Below are positions 27,160 to 44,431 of a stretch of 64,000 nucleotides of DNA, one piece after another. The translations under genes and the position numbers were made by a program. How positions within the stretch are numbered: position 1 is the first letter of the stretch; every line of letters starts with the position of its first letter. A model generated the notes under the pieces. That model saw only the letters and a program-made list of their open reading frames with translations, was not told where the DNA came from and made no database searches. This stretch comes from Aptenodytes patagonicus (lineage: Eukaryota > Chordata > Aves > Sphenisciformes > Spheniscidae): positions 620,001-684,000 of the forward strand of contig NC_134974.1 of NCBI RefSeq assembly GCF_965638725.1. The letters run 5' to 3'.

Positions 27160-28040
27160 GGGGGCGGCCCGCTGCCGGTGCCGCTGCCGGTGCCGCTGCC
27201 CGTGCCCGGGCGCTGTCCCCGGTGCTGCCCGCGCTCTCCGCGGTGCTGGAGCCGGCGGCGGCGGCGGCGGCCCGGGCGGGGCGGCCCCGGGCGGGAGGCG
27301 GTGCCGGGCGCTGCGCCGGGGCCGCCCCGCGCTCCCCGCTCCGCCGCCGTCACCGCCGCCGTCAGCGGCCCCGGGGCCGCCCCCGCCTCCGCCCCGCCGC
27401 GCCCGGGGACACCGGGGGAGCGGGGGGCACCGCGGGGGGGGTCCGGGCTCCCCCAACCCTCCGCTCCACCGGGGTCCGGTCCCCGCGTCCCCGGCCCCTG
27501 TACGGTCTCAGCGGAGCGGGGGAGCCACGGGTCGGGAACCGAGGGGGGAGCGGAGCCGGGGGGGGGAGCTCGCGGGCAGATCCCGGGTCCCGGAGCCCCC
27601 CCGCGGCCCCGCCCCACACACAGGTCTCAGGCCCCGGGTCCCCCCCTCGGGCCACCCCGGGCGCAGGGCCCCCCCGGGCCCCCAGCCCCCCCCCCCCCGG
27701 GCCGCAGGGCCCCCCCGCTCCCCCCCCCCGGTGCCCCCATCCCCAGGCCGCCACGTGACCCCCACGTGACCCTTCCCCACCAGGGGCGGGGCTCGCCCCG
27801 CCCGCTCGCCCCGCCCGCTCGCCCCGCCCCCTCACTTTCCGGGGCGCCTCCCTGGCGTCACTTCCGGCTCGGCGGCGCCCCGCCCGGTTGTGCCAGCGCT
27901 TCCGGCGGTTGCGGCCCCGCCTCTTCCGCTGGCGGTGGGAGGGGTCACTTCCGGAGAGCGGGGCCGGTCCCGCCGCCATCTTGGGCCGGCTCCGGGGGCT
28001 GCGGCGGCGGCGGCGGCGGAGCGGGTCCCTCCATGGGAAG
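27160..28040. promoter_or_regulatory. Divergent CpG-island promoter of CHRNB2 and UBE2Q1
   Basis: Only 881 bases separate the two oppositely directed start codons. The whole interval is CpG-dense. Towards UBE2Q1 there are repeated GCCCCGCCC Sp1-type boxes (27785-27830), several CTTCCGG ETS-type boxes (27860-27955) and a YY1-like GCCGCCATCTTGG (27971-27983). Towards CHRNB2 lie RE1-like sites. The arrangement suggests a housekeeping promoter for UBE2Q1 and a neuron-restricted one for CHRNB2 in the same island. Confidence 0.7.
27209..27250 (-). promoter_or_regulatory. CHRNB2: Two adjacent RE1/NRSE-like silencer sites at CHRNB2
   Basis: On the minus strand 27229-27209 reads GGCAGCACCGGGGACAGCGCC. 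Apart from the first two bases and the two freely variable middle bases it agrees with the RE1 consensus TTCAGCACCACGGACAGCGCC. A second, slightly weaker copy (CCAGCACCGCGGAGAGCG) is at about 27250-27232. Both fall 50-91 bases upstream of the ATG. RE1 binds REST, which silences neuronal genes elsewhere, and an NRSE in the 5' part of mammalian CHRNB2 is known. Binding here is inferred. Confidence 0.65.
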
Positions 28041-28146
28041 ATGCAGCGGGCGGGGGCGGAGGAGGCGGCGGGGTCGCAGGCGGCGGCGGGGGGGCCCGGG
28101 CGGAGCGGGGCCGAGGTGGCGGCGGCCCCCGCCGGGCGGCTCCTGA
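28033..28146 (+). other. Upstream ORF overlapping the UBE2Q1 start
   Basis: An ATG 8 bases before the main start opens a 37-codon frame rich in Arg and Gly that ends inside exon 1. Its context (TCC before ATG, G after) is weaker at -3 than the main start, which has A at -3. It could lower UBE2Q1 translation by leaky scanning. Whether it is in the mRNA depends on the transcription start. Confidence 0.35.
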
Positions 28147-31100
28147 GGCGGGAGCTGCGGCTGCTCGAGTCCATCTTCCACCGGGGCCACGAGCGGTTCC
28201 GCATCGGCAGCGCCTGCCCCGACGAGATCAGCTGCGAGTTCGTCCCGGGGGCCGGGGCCCGCGCCGGTGCCTCTGGCTCCCGGGGGCCGCCGCCGGGGCC
28301 CGTCCGCATCCACTGCAACATCACGGTGAGGCCCGGGGGGGGGGACGGGACACACTGGCCCGGTGCGAGGGGCCCTGGCTCCGGGGGGCGCCCGTGGGGG
28401 CGGCCCTGGGACCGAGCGCCCCCCCGCCACGCCCCGGCCCGGTTCGGGGAGCCAGCCGGAGCGGGGGCCGGGGCTGCCGACCGTTGGACGACCGCGGCCC
28501 GGTGGAACTCGGCGCCGTTGCGGGGGTGGGGGACCGGCCCGGCCCGTGCGGCCTGGGGCGAACTGGGCCCGGGCCCCGCCGTCCCCCGGGGTGGCCGGGG
28601 CCGGCTGCGGGACGTGGGGGGGGGGGGACGGAGGCCAGGCTCAGGCGGCCGCGGGGGGAACTGCCTCCGGGGCCCGTGTGAGTCGGGTGCGAGCCGCGCT
28701 CAGCCCCCGAGCTCCAGCGGCTCCCTTCGCCGGGAAGCGGCTCCCTTCGCCGGGAAGCGGCTCACAGCAGAACAAGCCCCGGAGCCTTCACCCTCGAATG
28801 GCGGGTGCAGGCAGGGCCCGGGGGGGGGGGGGGCAGCGCCTGGGGGGTCACAGGGTGCTCTCACCGTCCTGATGGCCCCCTTCTCCCCTGTGTGAGACTC
28901 TGTGCCCCTCCTTTTCTGTGCTTGCCCCGGGTTGTTTTTTGGGGGGGGGTCCCGGGTGGCCCTGACCAGTGATGCCTGGAGGAGGGGGTATCCGCGGCAT
29001 CAGCGTTGGGCTCTTCGTGTCTGCTCTGGCTCGCCCTCGCCTGGGTTTTAGGGGGTCCTGGTTCTGGGTCGGTTTGCAATGGGGTGCGGATCCCATCTTG
29101 CATGGCAAGTTGCAGCTGGTTATTGCGGCTCCAGACGAGGAGCAGCAGAGCATGGAAAACCCCTGGTGTGGACGCTGAACGGGGCCGGTGTCTGGGATTT
29201 TCCAGAGGGGCAACTTAGGAGCCTTATCAGAGGCTGTCAGCAGCTTTGCCCTGGATTAAAGGTGCCTGCTTGGCCTCTGCCCCTGCACGGGTGGTGTCGG
29301 GTTGTGCGTGCCTGATTCTTCTCCTGCAGCGCTTCTGGTCCAGAGCTGGCGAGGCAGGAGTCCCGCGGGGCAGCATGAAACGCCCTTGGTGTCCTGCCTT
29401 AACTGCTTTACCACCCACAGAGGCCCCGGCGACCAGAGGGGTGGCCAAAACTTCACCACGTTCTGTATTCCACCCTGCTGCCCCGGGCTGGGGGGGAAGC
29501 AGTGCAGAGTTGAGCCAGATCAGCGCGGCTGGAGCAGGGGTTTGGTTTGCCCTCGGCCCCGGGATTAGCCTGGAGGGTGGATGCGGTCGCTCGCGGGCTG
29601 TTCCGCTGATCTTTGTGGTCTGGAGGGATCCGTTTGCAAGAGACGTGGAGCTGCAGCTCCCTGTCCTGCCTGGCTCGCTGCTCTGTTCCCCGCCAGCTGC
29701 ATCGGTGGGACGGAGGCAGCTGCGGCAGCACAAACACCACCTTCTCCTTCTCTCCAGGAGTCTTATCCAGCTGTTCCCCCAATATGGTCTGTGGAGTCAG
29801 ACGATCCGAACCTGGCAGCTATCCTGGAGAGGCTGGTGGAAGTCAGGAAAGGAAATACGCTGGTGAGGCGGTGCTGCCTGGGGAGAGGGGAGGGGTGGCG
29901 AGAGGCTGGCTGCTTCGGGAGGGTAAAATCCCTGCTGTGTGCCTCCAAGGGCCCAAGGCAGGGGTGCCTCTTGTCTCATAAGGGTTCGGGAAATTTGGGA
30001 TGAGCAGCTCTGACTTCTCTTGAGTTTGATGCTGGGGCGTGATTTTCCCCCCCGTGTCCACCGCTGCTTGGAGCAGGAAGGAGCGGCCTCTGGGCCTTCG
30101 CTCGCTCGTTTGTGAGGGAAAGCGTTGCAGCGCTGAGGACAGCTGAGGCTTAGCTTGGCGTGTGGGTCTCTGCACTTCTCTGACGCTTGCCTGGTCTCCC
30201 GACAGCTTTTGCAGCACCTGAAGCGAATAATCTCTGACCTGTGCAAACTCTACAACCTCCCCCAACATCCAGATGTTGAAATGCTGGACCAGCCTCTGCC
30301 GGCAGAACAGGTGAGTGACTCGGGACAAGACTTTCTGAGCTCATAAAACAAGTTTCCTGGCGTTTGCTTTAGAGGCTGAGGCTTCCTAACCCCCAAAGGA
30401 GGAACGCAGCAGGTGAGGTGTTGATCTCCTCTCCCTGGGGTGGATTCCTGTCCCAGGCTGATGCCAGCCTGCTCTGTTGGGCCTTGGTGCTGTTTAGCTG
30501 CTCTGGTGTAGTTTCCTTTAAAGGTTCTTGGCTTCACTCTGCTTTTAACTTGGTTCTGCTTGTAAATCCCTGTTTAACCTTGCCTCAGAAGCGTCTGGGA
30601 AGGCAGGAGAGCATTGCCCCAGGAAGCTGACAGTGCGATTTTCATCTCTGTCCTTTTGTCCCTGCAGAGCACACAGGAAGAGGTGTCTTCTGAAGAGGAG
30701 GATGAAGAGATGCCAGAGGTAAGTGCTGCCTTGCTGTATGAGGAAGTACACTGGAGAGCTGAGCACGGGGAGATGCCCGCTGAAAGGTGTGAGGGCACAG
30801 GGATTGTGGCTGGGAGGAGCTCATGGAGTCTAGACAGGGAAGAGCCCGCTGTTTGGCTCAAAGGCTAGGTTGTTGTCAGTGTTTTGCTGCTGGGGACCCA
30901 GGTTCCTGAGCCAGATGGGAGCAATGTGTTTACAAACCACAGGGGACCACAGCAGCTGAGAGGTGTAGCCATGGCCTCCAAAGGCAGACGAGCTGAGGGT
31001 GGAGCCCCTTTGACAACTTCTCTCTCAGCTCGTGCTGCTGTGCTCTAGAGCCTGAAATTTACTCACAAGCGATGGGATTTCCGGGTTGCCATTGCTGGTG

Positions 31101-34100
31101 GGGAAATCACACCGTGAAAATGGGACTCCTGCAGTGAGGATTAGGTAGGATGGCTGAGTGTGCGAGCAAGCTAATTGGCAGGAGCAGCAGAGGCAGCCGT
31201 GCTTCACTGCAGGCTGAGAATATCGTGCTGCAAAACCCACAGGCTTCAGTTGTTTGGTTTGCAGTTTAGAGATCTCTAGAAGTGGGTGGAATAATCTTGA
31301 ATCTCCATGGTGACGTTTAGTGATGCCTCGCACACTTCTGGGGTGAGAGGCACGGGCACCGAGTCAGCAGCACTGCAGAACCTGGGGGCAGGTCACTTAG
31401 CAGCAGCATGCCTAGCAGTTGTTGGGGTTTCAACAAAGTGAATAGCTTGCTAAATCAAGGCCAGCCTTTGCCAGGGTCCCCAGAGAAAATGAGGAGGCTT
31501 AAACTGGTACCAGCATAACCTTGCATATTTGCAAACTTGCTGCTTTGTGGCAAATTTGCGATGTGTGAGTCCTCGCTCTCCTGTGGGCTGGAAAAGAAAT
31601 CCTCAGGAACCGAGCATCCCCCCTCATGCTTTCTGCCAACGCCATGCGTTGTTGTGCAGGGACAACTCTCTCGCTCAGAGCAAAGGTTTCTTGCTGAGCG
31701 GTTGGATTTGTTGGGCTGTCGGAAGAGCAGAGCAGCAGAGCCGTGCCCTGGTGCAGAGATGCATCACGCAGGTTAATCCACTCGAGGGATTTTCTACGAG
31801 GATCTGTTTTCCTGTGTGACAGTCTGAAAATGTCAAAGCCCTTCCAAAAATGCTGCTCATCCAGAATAGCAGCAGCTAGCCTGGAGAGGCCGAAGTAAAC
31901 GCTTGTTCAGAGGATTTAATGCCAGCGCTGGAGCTGTGCGTGCCCACAGCCATTTGCAGGCAGCTTCCAGGTGGCTGAAACCTGTGTGCTGACACAGTGC
32001 AGTAGCTGCTGTGCATGGGGAGAGATCTCTGCAGTGGCCCCTGATCGCTGCAACTGTCTTTTCCTGATTATTAACATCAGGGTCTTGCACATGTCGGCCT
32101 GACGAGTGTTGTGGTGGAAAGGGGTGAGGGGCAGAGCCTCTGCCGGGGTTAGGGAGAGCATTGGGGGTGCGCTGTGCAGTGGAGAGCTGAGCTGATCTAC
32201 AAAGAGCATCCAAGACATGCTGTGAAATGTCACCTCTTTTTGAGGAGAAAACATCCCACGCCACTGAATTTTGTGTGCGAGGGTCTCCTCTTGTGCTGCC
32301 AGCGAGCTGCGTTTGTGTTGGGTTTTTGCTTGTGAAGGGGGAACAACGCGGCCCAGCAGCACTGCGCTGAGCGTCTGCACTTTGTTCCAGCCTTCCAGAA
32401 ACGTGGCATGGGGCTGCTTGAGCCACGTGCGTGCCGAGATGCAAGTGCCCCTCAGTTACATGGGGCTCGTCGGGGAGCATACGTAAGATTAATGGCTAAT
32501 TATAAACAGGCGCGAGACTTGGCAGGGAAGAGTCCAGCGAACAAAGAGCTTGCGTGAGCCCAATTTAATTCTGGAAAGGGAAGTATGCCACTCTGCCTGC
32601 TGGCTTTGGTATGGGAGGGCAGCAGGGGCCCAGTGCCTGAAAATTCTTCACTGAGCATGCCCAGGCCTTGTCTTCCACCCTGTTTGTGCCTCAGATCAGG
32701 GCTTGGGACTTCCTGAGGAGGGAGAGTTGCACCGAGATTCCTTCCTGGTTCAGGACAGCTTCTGTCTGCAGTACCTGGAGCAGGGAGGAGCGAAGACGCG
32801 TCTCCTACTAGCTCTCCTCTCCCCTTCCCAGGACACTGAGGACTTGGACCACTACGAGATGAAAGAGGAAGAGCCAGCAGATGGGAAGAAGACAGAGGAT
32901 GAAGGCATTGGGAAGGAAAACCTGGCCATTTTAGAGAAAATTAAAAAGAACCAGAGGCAAGATTACTTAAATGTACGTGTCACCTGGCGGGCGGGCGGGT
33001 TGGGGAAGCAGAGGGACCCAAGGGCAAGAGTGATGGGGGCACCTGGTAGCCCTAAATCAAAGGGGCCGTCTCTGGCCAAAGGTACAGCAGTGGCTCTCAG
33101 GGGCTGGCATGGCTGATGCAGAGAAGTCTGTGAACTGCCTCTGCAGCTCAGGGAAGTAAGCGTGGGCCTCAGGTGCCCCCGAGGCATCAGTGCTATGTGG
33201 GGCAGCCTTGCTGCAGTGAGATCTGGGGTTCCCCTCTGCTCCCAGGAGCTGCACCTCACTTTGGGCCGTGGAGGTGGTTGGTGGGTTGTGCTTTTATACT
33301 CCTGGGCAGAAATTCTTAACGTAGTTGAGAGGGCACAGAGGTGTTTCTGCTGCAGCTGCGCTGCCTGGGGTGGCGTATTTGGGGCAAGGGAAGCTGCTGT
33401 AGGGGGAAAGGGGAAGACTGAGAGGGTGGGGGACATGGGAAGGTCTAGTTCAGAGGCTGGACAGGAGTTGTAGCTCAGGTGTTGGCCTCGTAGAGCAACG
33501 GCCATGGTGGGCGCAGTGCAACAATGCAACTTCCCTCCTCCCAAATTCCTCGTAGGGTGCAGTGTCTGGGTCTGTGCAGGCCACTGACCGGCTAATGAAG
33601 GAGCTCAGGGATATTTACCGATCACCAAGTTTCAAAGGCGGTAAGTACTGCAGGGAGCTCGAGGGAAGGGACTGCTGCTCCACTGTTCGTGCTGGGGTTT
33701 TTCCTCATCGTCCTGGGTGGCACCTAACGGGCCTTAGAGCTGTTCTGCTCTTCTCAGCTGGGGAGAAGATCTCCGGCCTTTGGTGGTTGTGGCTCTGTCC
33801 AGAGCGAGCAAAACTGCCTTACTGTCTCTTCCCTGCCAGTGCTGGATGGGGGTGAGGAGCGTGCTGTGGGTGGGAGGATTGCCTGGCTTTGAGGGTGATG
33901 GTGCTCCTGCCCCTTCCCTGAGCCCAAGGACTCGGGAAGGAGCAGTCATAGGAAAACCGCTGCCTTCAGGATGGTCCTTCTGGATAAGTGCTGCTTTTCA
34001 GGGGGTTCTGTGCCAGGCTGAGGTTGCGCTGCAGGGCCAAGGGGATTTGAAATCTGGGTGGTTCCATCTCCTCTGGTAGTGACACACCTCTTCTCTGGCT

Positions 34101-36325
34101 TGCAGGATACTATGCAGTTGAACTAGTGAACGACAGCCTGTACGATTGGAACGTCAAACTCCTGAAGTAGGTGGCATAGCTTGGGATCATACAACTGTGG
34201 TGGATCTTGGTGGTGGGACCAAAACGTTCCCATGAGCCAGAGGGGAAGTGAGCAGGGCAGGGGAGCACCTGGCAGACCTTGGGTTAGCCTCTCTCGGGCA
34301 GCTTGCTTGCTGTCTCCACATCAGAAAGGAGATGACATCTCCAGAGAAAGATGACATAATCTGAGGGCTCTGCAAGTCTGTCTGCTGTTCCTAGAGTCCT
34401 GGAAGAGGTGCATCAGACAAAACCCCGAGCTTTCACACCCTCCAGACACCAGTGCTGCCTTTTCCTTGGGCCAGGCAGTCTTTATTTTTAAGCTGGCAGC
34501 ATGCAAAAAGGGTGTGATGGTCTTCTCTGCAAACCAGGAGCAGAATGCTGACAGCCCATGCTGTCGCTGCCCTCTGGGTGAGAACCTGAGGGCCCACGTG
34601 CCAGCCAGGTTGTGCAGGTACAGTAGCTCTGGGGTTCGGTGGCAGTGAGCATGGCTGACTTGAGGTGCACAACCTTGACTCTGACCCTCTGGGGTTTCCC
34701 TTCGGCAGGGTTGACGAGGATAGCGCTTTGCACAATGATCTCCAGATCCTCAAAGAGAAAGAAGGAACAGATTTCATCCTCCTAAACTTCTCCTTTAAAG
34801 TAAGGCTTCCTGTACCTCCCCCTCCTCGAGATACACCTGCCTCGGTGAGTCGTCAGAGAAGACGTTTCTCAACAGCTTTGCCTCCCTTCTGTTGTTCCAG
34901 GATAACTTTCCCTTTGATCCACCGTTCGTAAGGGTCGTGTCACCGGTGCTGTCAGGGGGGTAAGTAGCTGTTTGCCTGTCTCTGCTCACTGAGGTCTCCA
35001 GCGCTGCTTCCTGCAGCAGTTTTCGCTAAGAGTTTATCTAGTGCTACGCAGTCCCGTAATCTCCCCGATACGAGTTTGCAGTAGCTCTCCCAGGAAGCAT
35101 AGACGGGGGTGGTGGATTTTTTTTTTTGTGTGTATTTTTCCATCTGAGATCTACTCTGAGAAAACGGTTCATCTCTGGAGCAGCGGGTGGGTGAGGCTGT
35201 GTCCATCTCTGACCTAACTTTGCCCGATTCCTTCCCCAAGGTATGTTCTGGGTGGCGGTGCCATCTGCATGGAGCTACTTACGAAACAGGTGGGTACTGG
35301 CCGGTGCGTGGACTTGGGTAGCTGCTGCTGTCTGCCGTGCTTTGTATTCCTGCTGCTCAGGGCCTGCTGGCGGCCAAATCCTACCTGTACCCCTGGCTGG
35401 CAGCTGCCTGGCATGGCTCTCGCAATGCCTTTGCCGGGCTCGGGAAGGCCCTTTCTTTGCTGTGGGGAAGTGCAGCCCCTGGGCAGGGGGTCCCGTCTGT
35501 GCTGGCCTCACTGTGTTGCACTCTGTCCCTCAGGGCTGGAGCAGCGCGTACTCCATCGAGTCGGTGATTATGCAGATCAGCGCAACTCTGGTGAAAGGGA
35601 AAGCGCGAGTACAATTTGGAGCCAATAAGGTAGGGCCCGGTCAGCGTAAGAGAACTTGAGGAGCGGTTGGTAGCAGGATGGAGGCAGATGAGCGAACAAC
35701 CGGCTCTGTGGCAGCACAGTTCGTGTAGGGAAGGCGTGTGGGATGGCTCGCACTGGGTTCTAGCTGGACTGACTGTCGCTCTGGCTTCCCTTGCAGAATC
35801 AGTACAGCCTGACAAGAGCACAGCAGTCCTACAAGTCCCTGGTTCAGATCCACGAGAAGAATGGTAAGGGCTGAGGGAGAGGGCGTGCATTTCCCCTCGC
35901 TAGTCCGGGCTCCCCTAGGCCGAACATCCAGACGAGCTGCTTGAGTTTTTTCTGCCCCAAGTGCAGAGATTACCTGGAGCGAGATGATAGCCGGCAACGG
36001 CAGCTGCTGTCTAACGCAGAGCGTGTGGCTGCAGCATCCCTCTGCCCTGCCCTGCTGGTCAGTGCTGGGCTCCTTTGGCTGTAACTAGAGGCAGCGCGTC
36101 ATTCTCCCGGTGGCGTCGGGAAGTAAACCGGAGAGAAAGCCTCCCGGTAATCTGGGAGATGTGGCCCTTTGGAAGTGGGACTTGGCGTGCTCGCACTGCC
36201 GCTTTCAGCAGCTTTTCCAGCTGTGCATTTCCAGGTGTTGATTTGCATTCCCTGTGCAGCTTCGTCCCTCACGGATCTCTCTTCTTGTTTCAGGCTGGTA
36301 CACACCGCCCAAGGAGGATGGCTAG
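28041..36325 (+). CDS. UBE2Q1: Ubiquitin-conjugating enzyme E2 Q1
   Basis: Transfers ubiquitin from E1 to substrates or E3 ligases. Coding exons: 28041-28325, 29758-29862, 30206-30310, 30668-30718, 32832-32972, 33556-33640, 34106-34166, 34709-34799, 34901-34959, 35241-35289, 35534-35629, 35797-35863, 36294-36325. Phases close to 408 residues, against 422 in human; the difference lies in the low-complexity N-terminal segment. An RWD-like N-terminal half begins at [20 protein letters not shown]. An acidic linker ([22 protein letters not shown]) spans exons 4-5. The UBC fold fills exons 6-13, with the catalytic cysteine C337 in [10 protein letters not shown], equivalent to human C351. The protein ends WYTPPKEDG. 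The ATG was chosen by match to the human start MQ; a short overlapping upstream ORF starts at 28033. Confidence 0.97.
28721..28760. repeat. Perfect 20-bp tandem duplication in UBE2Q1 intron 1
   Basis: CTCCCTTCGCCGGGAAGCGG occurs twice head to tail without a mismatch. Identity suggests a recent slip or a kept binding site (each copy contains TTCGCCGGGAA, itself a near-palindrome). Confidence 0.9.
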
Positions 36326-36456
36326 CACAGATGCTGCAGGACCAATCTGATTATCTTCTGGATGCTCTACTTGGATCTTAACGACGCCTCTTGGCTTTCT
36401 CCCAGGATGTAATAGCTCTGCCTGTTGCAGGACAATAATGGCTGTTAAAAACTCTA

Positions 36457-36462
36457 AATAAA
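36457..36462 (+). terminator. UBE2Q1: UBE2Q1 proximal polyadenylation signal
   Basis: AATAAA 132 bases after the stop. A second AATAAA at 37683-37688 could end a long 3' UTR of about 1.4 kb, closer to the length of the mammalian mRNA tail. Both may be used. Confidence 0.65.
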
Positions 36463-37682
36463 ACTGTTTAAGCAGTTGGACTGACCTAAAACACTTGCTG
36501 GACCCTTGCTGGCAGGCATTCTTGTTAAAACAAACTTTTGAGCCTCTTGTATCGCTGGAAACTTTCGACTCTACTCCAGTCTAGAGCGTCCTCCTTACCT
36601 ATGCTATGGATTTAATTTATTTTCTTATTTCATGTACACTGCTTTTTTTTGTTACAGTGTATGATGGATGTGTATGGAAAATGTATCTTTGGAGAAAAAT
36701 TACAGTTTGTTAATTTGAAGATGCTGGCCTGACTAATTGCTTTTTCCACGATGCTGCTGACCGTACCCTGCGCTGGCAGCAGCAGGGAGCAAACCCCTTT
36801 GCAGCAGCCATGCCACGCTATGTCTTCAGCCCTGGTCTTGTGGCAGAGTGGTGGATGGAGCTGAGGGGCTGTGCTGGAGGTGGGGGCGCAGGAACGGCCC
36901 AGGGCCTCTTGGTGTCAGCTGCGCAACCCCTGGACAAGCCGTGCGGGAAGGTCTGGAACAGCTGCCTTGGAAGAAGAAAACCCTTTTTTCTTTTTGGCAA
37001 CGAGGGAGCAGGGATTCTGTCCCCTTCTCCCCCAGACCAAGAACAGACTTTTCTCTTTGTAACTGCAAACTTACACTTCTGGAAGTGGAGAGGGGAAGAT
37101 TTGTAAAGCTTTCCTGTGTCCTGCTGTGGATGAGGGGTTTGTAGGCTGCCAGCTCTCGCCCCAAACTTCTCCGTGTCCCGTCTTGCCAAGCAGCAAGATG
37201 AGCGGAGGCTCAGCTGTGACAAACCTGAAGCTGTAGCCCTTTGCCCTGTCTCTCCCCACTAACCGTGTGTGGAGGGGGAAGGTGGCTGAGCCTCTTGCAC
37301 CTGTAATTGCTGCGCTGTGGATGAAAGCTGCTGAGTGAAGGGGAGTGTGGGCAGTGCTGGGTGCGATCGCTCCTCTCATCCCTGCCCAGGGCTTCCTCCT
37401 GCAGCAAGTGGCCCGGTTCTCTAGGGTTTTGTTTTATTTTTCCTCCTCAAGCCGTTATTCCTGCTCAGCTCAGTGCTCCAGGGCTGAGCTCCAGCCCTTG
37501 GTGGAAGGCATTGCTGCAGTCTGTGCTCCTTGCTTGAATCCCCCCTGCTCTGTCCTGAGGCTGCTGGAAGGAGATTTGGGTGTTGGAGCTCTTCTAACTT
37601 CTGGTGCTGTGTCCTTGGCTGGAGGGCATAGCTGACTCGTTAGCGTCAAAGCCGGACCATCAGTATTAATTCATGGTATTTG

Positions 37683-37688
37683 AATAAA
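37683..37688 (+). terminator. UBE2Q1: UBE2Q1 distal polyadenylation signal (candidate)
   Basis: AATAAA in an AT-rich patch after otherwise featureless, moderately AT-rich sequence that reads like a 3' UTR. Assignment to UBE2Q1 is inferred from strand and position. Confidence 0.45.
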
Positions 37689-37709
37689 AGTTATTAGAAA
37701 ATCAAAGGG

Positions 37710-39440
37710 CCTCAGAAGAAGTCCATTATCTCCTCCAGCAGCTGTTCTCCTCTTTAGGCGTTGTCCTGCTCCGAGCCTTAGAATACAAAGATGCCGTATT
37801 TTTTTTGCAGGATTACTGATGGCTGCTCTGCACTTCCTGCAGGAGCAGCTCCAGCCTCTGCCGGGGACTATTTTTAAGTGCTTTGCTGAAGGACCGGAGG
37901 GTTTGCGATGCTGAGCAGCTCTGCCCTGCCCTGTGGTCTGCTCCTCCCCCCCCAGACCAGCACCCAGCGGGCTCCTGGGCGCTCCCCAGCCCTGCTCCTG
38001 GTGCCCGGTGCTGGCGGGGGACGGAGGCAGCTGCACTCCGCTCCCCTCTTTAGCTCAATTAGTACCAAGGAACCTGCTGGGGAGGGGGGTTAAGCCGGTT
38101 TAATGAAGGTTTAAAAAGCTTGTGGTGTTGCTATTTGGTGAGGCGGGGGGCTGTGCCTGCTGACCCCAGCGATGGGGTTGGGTTTGGGTACGCTGAATTG
38201 GTTGGGAGAGCTCGCAGCACGCGTGCTCCCAAATCCTGGCGACTTTCCAGGCCAGGATGAGCGGGAGAGTTGAACAGTGCCTGCAGGACCCTCTGCTGCT
38301 CGGATGCCGACCTGGTGGGCGTTGAGGCTGGAAGCGTGGCAGGAACACCGCGAGCTGGCATCTGGCAGGCCTGTCCCGTCTGTTCTCACCCGCCTGAGCA
38401 TCAGGACCTGCCCCGCTCCAAGACGGGCTCAGCACTCATCACCACGGCACTGGCTCGGCTCTTGTTTTGGCTTCTCGGGGAAGCAGGCGTGTGGTGCCAT
38501 CTGTCACCGCTGCTGGAGACGCTCCCACAGCCTTCCCTGTGGGAGCTGGCAGGGGATGGGGAGAGACTTCCCAAAGGAGAGGCATGGATGGCGTGCCATG
38601 GGGAACACCACCACGGCACAAAGCCACCGAGACGGTGCTGCCCGCACGTCTGTCCTGCTGTTGAGGCCTCCAGAAAGATTAAGTGGGGGGGGGGATTTAA
38701 ATCTGCCAAGGAAAGAAAACAAACCAGCACCTTTCACATTAAGCTAGCACCTGAGTTTACCAGCGGAGGCACAGAGTTTTCCTTGGCCACAAGAAGGCAA
38801 AGCTGAAGCTGGCCAAGATCCCACCGTCAGTTTGGGTGCCAGCCTAGCAGCAGCGCCTCACCACTGCTCTTGCATCCTGCCCAGCAGGGCCGGCGAGGAA
38901 ATTGCCACCACTTCCTACGGCGCTGCCGGTGACCCTGCACCATGGCTCGAGGCTGCCCAGCTCCCCAGCACCTCCCTGCACCTGGACGGGGGGGGCCCAG
39001 TGCTGGGGACCAACCGTCCCTGCTGAGTTGGGGGGGGGGTCTGTTCTCCCAGTGCCCCCTCACAGCAGCAGGACCACCCCACCCCCCCCCATGGGTAGGA
39101 GCTGACTGGTCCTTGGAGATGTTCTCCAGCCCCTGTAAACAGGAGGAGCCTGTGTCCTGCCCTGAACCAGGGCAGCCCTGTCCTGGCGGCTGGGGGAGCA
39201 TCTTCACCTGCAAAACCCTGGCCCCATCCGTTTCTGTTGTGCTGTTGCAAATGGGTTGGTAAGCCCCCCCCCTACCCCCCCCCCCACCCCAGCACCGCGC
39301 AGCCCGGCTGCCAGCCCGGCAGGAAGCCAAATCGCTGGGCTCAGCCGGGGTTTTCCGACGAGGTCTTGGTACAGCCAGGAGAAGTAGGTCTTTGCTGGTG
39401 TGGTGTGAACCTCAGTCACGGCAGCAGCGAGCGCACCGGG
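37710..39440. other. UBE2Q1-SHE intergenic gap, TDRD10 not seen
   Basis: Human TDRD10 sits between UBE2Q1 and SHE. I see no RNA-recognition or Tudor-domain coding sequence on either strand and no consistent set of splice sites. Open frames are present because GC content is high, but none resembles a protein I know. Confidence 0.5.
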
Positions 39441-39459
39441 GCCGTGCCCTCGCCCCGCT

Positions 39460-39675
39460 GGGCTATGCACGGGGTCTGCGCACAGGTTCCATACTTGGGG
39501 GTCCATGCGCAGGGTCTGTGCAGAGGGTCTTGTGCGGGGGGGGGGGGGGGGGGGGGGTCTGTGCATAAGGGTCCATGCATGAAGGTCTGTGCACAAGGGC
39601 TGTCTGTGGGGGGCTCTCTGTGTGGGGGTCCACACACAGGGTCCGTGCGTGGGGTCCACCTGCAGGGTCAAGCCC
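39460..39675. repeat. GT/CA-rich minisatellite upstream of SHE
   Basis: Units of about 17-20 bases based on GGGTCTGTGCA or GGGTCCATGCA recur at least ten times. They are split by a run of 22 G at 39536-39557. The tract generates spurious open frames on both strands. Confidence 0.75.
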
Positions 39676-39689
39676 CCTTGTCCCATCAG

Positions 39690-44431
<4,742 letters not shown>

